Origin: Cristatella mucedo
Lineage: Eukaryota; Bryozoa; Phylactolaemata; Cristatellidae
Assembly: GCA_009760855.2 (NCBI GenBank)
Contig: WPIO01000046.1
Location: forward strand, 375,001 to 387,500
DNA length: 12,500 nt
Reading direction: 5' to 3'
The notes below the pieces were generated by a model. It was given only the letters and a program-made list of their open reading frames with translations, did not search any database and was not told where the DNA came from. Below are positions 9,601 to 12,500 of the stretch, piece after piece (the stretch's first letter is position 1; each line of letters starts with the position of its first letter). Position numbers and translations under genes: made by a program.

Positions 9601-12484
9601 GCACGATATGGAGGGGTTTGTTGGGTGGGTGGGTGGGTGGGTAGGTAAACAGACGAGAGAGGGTTGGGTTTGAGAGGGAGAGAGACAGGCGCTTGCACGA
9701 GCTTACACGCAACCTACGTGTTTGGCTACGTGTTTTCAAATGCGACTACTTTTGGCAGGCAAATCGAACCTGCTGCTGGCAGCACGACAACTGCTCTCGT
9801 GACATGCAGCACGACGACCTCGCTAGTGGTCAAGGTCGTCGAAAATGAGGGAGGCCGAGCTTTCACATAGCCTCTGGGTCTGCTGGGCCGGCATGTGACA
9901 GTGCTCTGCCTGCCCTGTGATGGCGTGTATTCCTCTCTGTTGTAGCAGGTGGAAACCGTGCTCTACCGTGACGAGAATGGTTTCGGTTTCACAATTGCTG
10001 GTGGCAAGGGCTCTGTACCATTCAAGGGCTCCGACGAGGTAATTCCCATTCTTTTGATTAGAGCTTATTATGAGTGTTATTATTACTATTGTCCTTGATA
10101 CTATGATTGCTATTATAGCTGTTGTTATCTCCACGGTTTCATTTCAGTTCGCCGTTTTCTGGTTCTATTTTTTCAGTCGGTTTACATAGCTCGAGTCGTC
10201 AAGGGTGGTTCGGCTGATCGAAGTGGAGTGGTGCAAGTTGGAGACAAGATCTTATCAGTACGTACCTGTATAAAGCTGTGTTTACACCATCGACTCTCCT
10301 CCTGACGATCCGGACGATGCCGACTTTCTTTCTAATGGCGTTTACACTATTAATACAGGAAACATCGATGGACCGGCTTGGTTCTGCCCCTAGCTCTAAT
10401 GCATGAGGCTGGTTAAAAGAGTAATGCCCCTGGAAGCCACCAAGCCAACACTCACAAGGCTTTAGTTTGCACGAACTCTGAAGCCACCATTTTAGCCGAA
10501 TACGACAAGAATAGAAAGAAAAAGGAGATTAGCAGAATGAATAAGGTCGTCGAGAAAGTTTGTTGTGCTTATTAATATGCGCCATTGCGGGTGTGTCGAC
10601 GCATATATACCATATACCGACGCACGGCGTCGTCTTATAGAAGTGGATGAAGCCGTTGCTACAATGCATAAACATCCCATGTTCAAGGAGCCTGAACGCC
10701 TCGATAGGATCGAGCGCACGAACGGCAGTCATTGATGATTTGGTCGTCGGGTTCATGTGACATGCCCGGGTTTCGATCGGTCGGCTGGCATATTTAGGGG
10801 ACCTAAAGGAGAAGCGGCTTCTCCTTCGCTGACTGATTTGACACTTCCTCCTCCACCAAGATGTTGTGACGTAGTAGCCTAAAGCAGAGGGGAATCGGCA
10901 CAAAATTGCTGCTGATTTAGGAGGAAAGTCAGTAGTGGAACTCGGCTTTTTAAAGCCGCGTTTACACGATCGACTTTCCATCCGACAGATGCCGACTTTC
11001 CTTCAAGTTAGAACGTTTACACGAATGATTTGATGGGCAACGCAGTCCAGCCTGCACAGTGCCCTGCTCTGATTAGGGAGGCAGGCTCGAATGAGGGTTT
11101 CCACAAAAAGCCACTTATTCAATGCCTGCAGAAGTTGAGTTCACCCCTGTAGTCATCATTATAGGATAGTAAATAGGAAGAATATAAAGAAAAGGAAGAT
11201 AACACTGAAAAAGCCTTTTCTTGAAAGCCCTATATACGGGTGTTTGTGGGTTGAGGGCTAAACAATATGCGCTGTTACACGTTTATTGGCAGATTTCATG
11301 CACATATTCACTGCGTCTTTGTAGAAAAGTTTTAGGCTGCGGCCACAGTGCACAAGCATCCGTTGTTCAAAGAGTTGCTCTGACAGCCTCAATAGAACTA
11401 GGGCCTATGAGCGGCAGCCATTTTTATTTTGGCCGTGGGGTTCATGTGACATATCTCGGGTTTTGATTGGTCGGCTGGTCCGCGGAGGAGTTACAGAATA
11501 GAAACAAATTGTCTTTCACGGGAGTCGGCCTACTTGGCTTCTCCCCCCTCAATAATGTGAAGTTTGGTGGCGAAGTGGCCAAACCAGAGGGAAGTCGGTC
11601 CAAAATCGGTCATCGTGTGATGTTTGCTGCTCTTGCAAGTCAAGCATGACCGGATATTACTTAGCTCAGGTTCTCGCATGGTTTTCTTAGCTGACGAGCG
11701 CTCAGCTTTGCTAATCGTATCAGCTCTCCCACATCGACCGACAATTCTTCATCGGCACTGCGTATAGGCTAGCCCGATTTGGGAGGTGTGCAGGTATTTG
11801 TTGGTCCACTCCCGGCCTTTGCAGCTCGAGTCTTATCCTTGCAGAGCTGTAATATTGATGCTAATTGTTAAGCATTACACGAGGTCAGGTTCTAGACCAT
11901 TCACTTTGCTATCGAAGGAGATGGGTGAAGAAGGAGAAGGATAGGTCCGATCGTGCCGACTGCTCGTAGAGAAGAGAACGTGGGCTAAGCGGATGGGGGT
12001 GGGGTGGGAAGAGAGAATTGTCATGGCAGCCCCTTTCTGGTCAACAGGAATCCGGACGTTCGAAAGTCAGCCCAAAAGATCAAAAGAGCCACATCCAGCG
12101 AACAGGATGGCCAGAGCAGCTTGCTGCATCATTCTGGTTTGAGTCGGTATAACTGCAGTAGTGGTTTTGGGTCGGCAGGGCTGTAAGCTGATTGGCTGCG
12201 CTCTCGCTTTGCATGTGAACGAACAATTGCGTGCACGGCGGCACACTCGAAGCTTCGCTCGCGCGCAGTTCGCGACCGGGTGCTCACTTCTCAGGCACGT
12301 GACTGTGACCGCTGCACGTTGCAGATTGACGGCTTCGACGTGGCCAATGCCTACCATTCCGACGTCGTGGCTCTGCTGACCTCATCGAAGCCAAGCATTC
12401 AGCTAGTCCTGTACAGGGAGATGCCTTCGAGACCGGCCTCAGTAGGATCCACGGCTGCTCACTCTGTGGGCACGATGCCCGACG
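3499..12484 (+). CDS. scrib: Scribble-like LAP polarity scaffold, internal part (linker, PDZ1, PDZ2), nine exons
   Basis: Spliced model: 3499-3818, 4797-4955, 5951-6171, 6300-6378, 7404-7739, 8641-8844, 9946-10038, 10177-10257, 12325-12484. Every intron is GT-AG, and the phases at the junctions (0, 0, 2, 0, 0, 0, 0, 0) join into one frame of about 550 residues. Two adjacent PDZ domains share the Scribble signature SIAGGKGS / TIAGGKGS followed by P-Y/F-KG-x-DE. Both have His at the start of helix alphaB (HHSAV, YHSDVV), the class I residue that reads Ser/Thr at position -2 of C-terminal ligands. Known of the family: Scribble is a cortical scaffold at septate or adherens junctions and synapses that acts with Dlg and Lgl; its N-terminal LRRs target the membrane and its PDZ domains bind partners such as beta-PIX. 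Both ends are open: the model enters in mid-codon and leaves at a donor with one base of a codon left over. Erbin and LANO are less likely because neither has this pair of GGKGS PDZ domains. The assignment is from memory of the family, not from a search. Confidence 0.83.
3934..4625 (-). mobile_element. 5'-truncated L2/CR1-type LINE, 3' end with reverse-transcriptase C-terminus
   Basis: It lies in the intron between exons 1 and 2 of scrib, on the opposite strand. The minus strand reads VCNSLLAGLPACAIRRLQLV and QNSAARLVCRER (about 4620-4530), then after a frameshift near 4525 HITPLLPDLHWLPVMQRIDF, MAPAYLSDILP and RAFSSYAPKAWNSLP, ending at a stop at 4172. These are the standard C-terminal blocks of L2/CR1 ORF2. 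A 3' untranslated region with internal repeats follows, then gcgcctagagagagattaag and an AAT tail (3934-3959). The 5' end stops near 4625, with no endonuclease and no catalytic RT core, so it cannot move on its own. Confidence 0.88.
4797..4955 (+). CDS. scrib: scrib exon 2: linker ending in acidic SSDDE
   Basis: The acceptor is ctttactgcag at 4796 and the donor is gacgacgag|gtgagc. The length is 159 bases, 53 codons, phase 0 at both ends. It encodes TVTAASGVAVIMPDSDPG, a Gly/Asn-rich stretch, then SRSDYSAESSDDE, which reads straight into DSYSERASRQRE of the next exon. A competing acceptor (ctctgcag at 4762) would lengthen the exon by 34 bases and break the phase with exon 1. Two further CAGs just downstream also break phase, so 4797 is preferred. 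No domain is recognised. It is acidic and probably disordered, as expected for the region before the conserved TPH motif. Confidence 0.62.
4956..5950 (+). other. scrib intron between linker exons 2 and 3
   Basis: 995 bases from gtgagc to ttgtag. It contains only short open frames without similarity I recognise, and no microsatellite. Confidence 0.65.
5951..6171 (+). CDS. scrib: scrib exon 3: linker with conserved RRKNTPH motif
   Basis: The acceptor ccttatttgcgcttgtag is strong. The donor is ga|gtaagc, with A rather than G at the last exon base. The length is 221 bases, phase 0 in and phase 2 out. The product runs DSYSERASRQREVNFQPG, then STDDDEAQGDSY, then NWRRKNTPHPTKGTRV at about residues 36-51, and ends in charged AEKAKGIVARLRSKSSED. 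Vertebrate and fly Scribble have a similar R-R/K-D/N-TPH-x-K block between the acidic linker and PDZ1, and an acidic V-x-F segment before it, which is the best evidence that the linker exons belong to this gene. If the following 128-base intron is retained, a TAA stop at 6173 ends the protein at SSEDE. The reading frame is open before 5951 only as far as the intron. Confidence 0.78.
6300..6378 (+). CDS. scrib: scrib exon 4: short linker exon (79 bases)
   Basis: The acceptor cttatcttttcacgtacag is excellent; the donor is gccgcg|gtacga. One base completes the split codon from the previous exon (GA+A = Glu), then 26 codons give REPSPVPSEDTDPG, VLYAAGAEAGAA, leaving in phase 0. It is the only stretch between exons 3 and 5 that converts phase 2 to phase 0, which supports it strongly. 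Without it, exon 3 could join exon 5 only through a poor acceptor at 7441 (gggcag). It may be a cassette exon, but skipping it and using the 7404 acceptor would shift the frame. Confidence 0.68.
6500..6541. repeat. Two copies of a 21-base tandem unit
   Basis: The unit ccatcgccaccactgctgct followed by g is repeated with a single change near its end. It lies in the intron between exons 4 and 5, just before the CT tract. Confidence 0.85.
6597..6640. repeat. (TC)n microsatellite
   Basis: Twenty-two uninterrupted TC units, an intronic pyrimidine tract on the coding strand about 760 bases upstream of the exon 5 acceptor. Confidence 0.97.
7404..7739 (+). CDS. scrib: scrib exon 5: Gly-rich linker and first half of PDZ1
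   Basis: The acceptor is cgtgctgcag at 7403, and in-phase alternatives exist at 7409 and 7421. The donor gacgag|gtgagc is strong. It encodes 112 codons in phase 0. Residues 1-70 are linker with NGGGGGLGGGAYN, RTPSYGDPTNSE and SAGSDSMEE. PDZ1 begins at about residue 80 with QVLEIVIVRQPGQ (strand betaA), then the carboxylate-binding loop GLGMSIAGG and KGSPPYKGNDE (betaB-betaC). Human SCRIB PDZ1 has the comparable LTLTILRQTGGLGISIAGG. The domain is completed by exon 6. A downstream NAG-rich start leaves the exact acceptor uncertain by 6 or 18 bases. Confidence 0.82.
7740..8640 (+). other. scrib intron inside PDZ1
   Basis: 901 bases in phase 0 from gtgagc to tttcag. It interrupts the domain right after KGNDE. 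A small palindrome (cccggaaacttccggg, 8035-8050) is the only local structure I noted. Confidence 0.8.
8641..8844 (+). CDS. scrib: scrib exon 6: second half of PDZ1
   Basis: The acceptor is gtgctcctcatttcag and the donor is gcagtg|gtgagt. The length is 204 bases, 68 codons, phase 0 in and out. AVFVSKVTENGPSQLSG is strand betaC to helix alphaA, LLVGDKLLSVDGVNLVD covers betaD-betaE, and HHSAVDALKRSG is helix alphaB with the class I His. VVHVVVAREAQ is the last strand, followed by a short linker SSGAHAV. It joins exon 5 as KGNDE|AVFVSKV, where most Scribble PDZ1 domains have Gly in place of the first Ala (DEGIF). The frame stays open upstream into the intron by chance; the acceptor fixes the start. 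Confidence 0.88.
9325..9405 (-). repeat. tRNA-like sequence: tRNA-derived SINE head or tRNA pseudogene
   Basis: The minus strand carries tagcccaggaagaaagg (9393-9377), close to an A-box, and 20 bases further on ggtcatgggttcaaat (9356-9341), close to a B-box (GGTTCAAAT), with the spacing of a tRNA D-arm and T-arm. The anticodon stem pairs badly and the acceptor stem is not convincing, so it is not a functional tRNA. Sequence of unknown origin continues on both sides, which fits a SINE, but the tail is not recognised. It lies in the intron between PDZ1 and PDZ2. Confidence 0.5.
9623..9646 (+). repeat. (GGGT)n tract, G-quadruplex-prone
   Basis: Five GGGT units plus AGGT give five GGG runs separated by single T loops on the plus strand, the pattern most favourable for a parallel G-quadruplex in both DNA and the pre-mRNA. 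More G runs follow at 9659-9680. Confidence 0.9.
9946..10038 (+). CDS. scrib: scrib exon 7: first part of PDZ2
   Basis: The acceptor is tcctctctgttgtag with cag directly after it, so the exon starts at 9946 or 9949 (NAGNAG). Both are phase 0 and differ by one Gln. The donor is gacgag|gtaatt. The 31 codons encode QVETVLYRDENGFGFTIAGG (betaA, binding loop with GFGF in place of GLGF, betaB) and KGSVPFKGSDE. The domain continues in exon 8. The linker from PDZ1 is only about 10 residues, which matches the tight PDZ1-PDZ2 spacing expected if no further exon lies between. Confidence 0.86.
10177..10257 (+). CDS. scrib: scrib exon 8: middle of PDZ2
   Basis: The acceptor is ggttctattttttcag and the donor is ttatca|gtacgt. 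The 27 codons, phase 0 both sides, read SVYIARVVKGGSADRSG then VVQVGDKILS: strand betaC, helix alphaA and betaD, ending right before the turn that normally reads (I/V)NG. It continues as KILS|IDGFDV in exon 9. Human SCRIB PDZ2 has the analogous GIFVSRIAEGGAAHRAG and LQVGDRVLSINGVDV. Confidence 0.87.
10273..10949 (+). mobile_element. Inverted-repeat DNA-transposon-like element, copy 1
   Basis: It starts aagctgtgtttacaccatcg only about 15 bases after the donor of scrib exon 8, and ends gaaagtcagtagtggaactc ggcttt, the degenerate inverse of its start. It is collinear with the neighbouring copy 2: shared blocks include gatgccgactttc, gttcatgtgacat, a tcggtcggctgg block and the terminal inverted repeat. 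A chance open frame crosses it on the minus strand (10981-10529), but I recognise no transposase in it. The TTA at 10950-10952 recalls the 3-base TWA duplications of PIF/Harbinger elements, but the class is not established. Strand is arbitrary. Confidence 0.65.
10953..11633 (+). mobile_element. Inverted-repeat DNA-transposon-like element, copy 2
   Basis: It starts aagccgcgtttacacgatcg actttcc and ends ggtcatcgtgtgatgtttgc, a decayed inverse of the start. The internal blocks ccgttgttcaaagag, gttcatgtgacat and gattggtcggctgg align in order with copy 1 (catgttcaaggag, gttcatgtgacat, gatcggtcggctgg). It has about the same length, 680 bases. No coding capacity is seen, so it looks non-autonomous. 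The two copies are head to tail and share the junction at 10950-10952. Confidence 0.62.
11634..12324 (+). other. Right part of the intron inside PDZ2
   Basis: After the two transposon-like copies, about 690 bases show no gene; a G-rich stretch ggatgggggtggggtggg occurs at 11991-12008. The intron ends at ttgcag. Confidence 0.65.
12325..12484 (+). CDS. scrib: scrib exon 9: end of PDZ2 and start of next linker
   Basis: The acceptor is ctgcacgttgcag and the donor is cccgacg|gtaggt. The length is 160 bases, entering in phase 0 and leaving with one extra base. IDGFDVANAYHSDVVALL covers betaE and helix alphaB with the class I His. TSSKPSIQLVLYREM is the final strand, matching the LLLERE-type end of Scribble PDZ2. 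The linker SRPASVGSTAAHSVGTMPDG follows and is Ser/Ala-rich. The gene continues beyond the window. Confidence 0.86.
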
Positions 12485-12500
12485 GTAGGTCTTAGTGTCG

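Larger units (their letters stand above)
8845..9945 (+). other. scrib intron between PDZ1 and PDZ2
   Basis: 1101 bases from gtgagt to ttgtag. It holds the tRNA-like repeat on the minus strand and the GGGT tract. A 31-codon open stretch after 9758 is discussed under rejected items. Confidence 0.75.

Noticed and set aside
9287-9739. 150-codon open frame on the minus strand
   Set aside because: It runs through the GGGT tract (Pro-Thr-His repeat) and the tRNA-like sequence, with no domain.
9759-9840. Possible extra exon with acceptor ttttggcag and a Thr-rich reading frame
   Set aside because: The Thr-rich frame is out of phase with exon 6, and the phase-compatible frame meets a stop. The only donor (aag|gtcgtc) is poor. 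Exon 6 joins exon 7 directly in phase 0.
10529-10981. 150-codon open frame on the minus strand in the transposon-like copy
   Set aside because: It crosses the copy 1 / copy 2 junction and is not kept open in copy 2, and I recognise no transposase motif.

Overview
The window is eukaryotic genomic DNA, and most likely comes from an invertebrate animal. The reasons are phase-consistent GT-AG introns, interspersed LINE and DNA-transposon relics, abundant microsatellites, and a protein whose closest recognisable relative is Scribble (SCRIB), the LAP-family polarity scaffold of metazoans. I cannot place the species more finely. The L2/CR1-type LINE tails point to an invertebrate without settling the phylum.

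Layout. Positions 1-3498 hold no exon I can support: a decayed LINE on the minus strand (1-478), a long TG microsatellite, a CpG- and CTG-rich stretch (about 1000-2540), and a LINE 3' end on the plus strand (about 3120-3400). From 3499 to 12484 the plus strand carries nine internal exons of one gene: 3499-3818, 4797-4955, 5951-6171, 6300-6378, 7404-7739, 8641-8844, 9946-10038, 10177-10257 and 12325-12484. All have GT-AG borders, and reading phases join across every junction, giving about 550 residues without a stop. The first four encode the low-complexity acidic linker that follows the leucine-rich repeats in Scribble, including an RRKNTPH motif. The fifth and sixth encode PDZ1. The last three encode PDZ2 and the start of the next linker. 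The LRR region and later PDZ domains lie outside the window.

The introns are full of mobile DNA: a second minus-strand LINE 3' end between the first two exons, a tRNA-like SINE or tRNA relic and a G-quadruplex-prone GGGT tract between PDZ1 and PDZ2, and two head-to-tail copies of a roughly 680-bp inverted-repeat element inside the 2-kb intron that splits PDZ2.

I found no previously undescribed system. The points most worth a second look are the paired intron positions in PDZ1 and PDZ2, the tandem transposon pair sharing one terminal junction, a NAGNAG acceptor in front of PDZ2, and two tyrosine motifs in the first linker exon.
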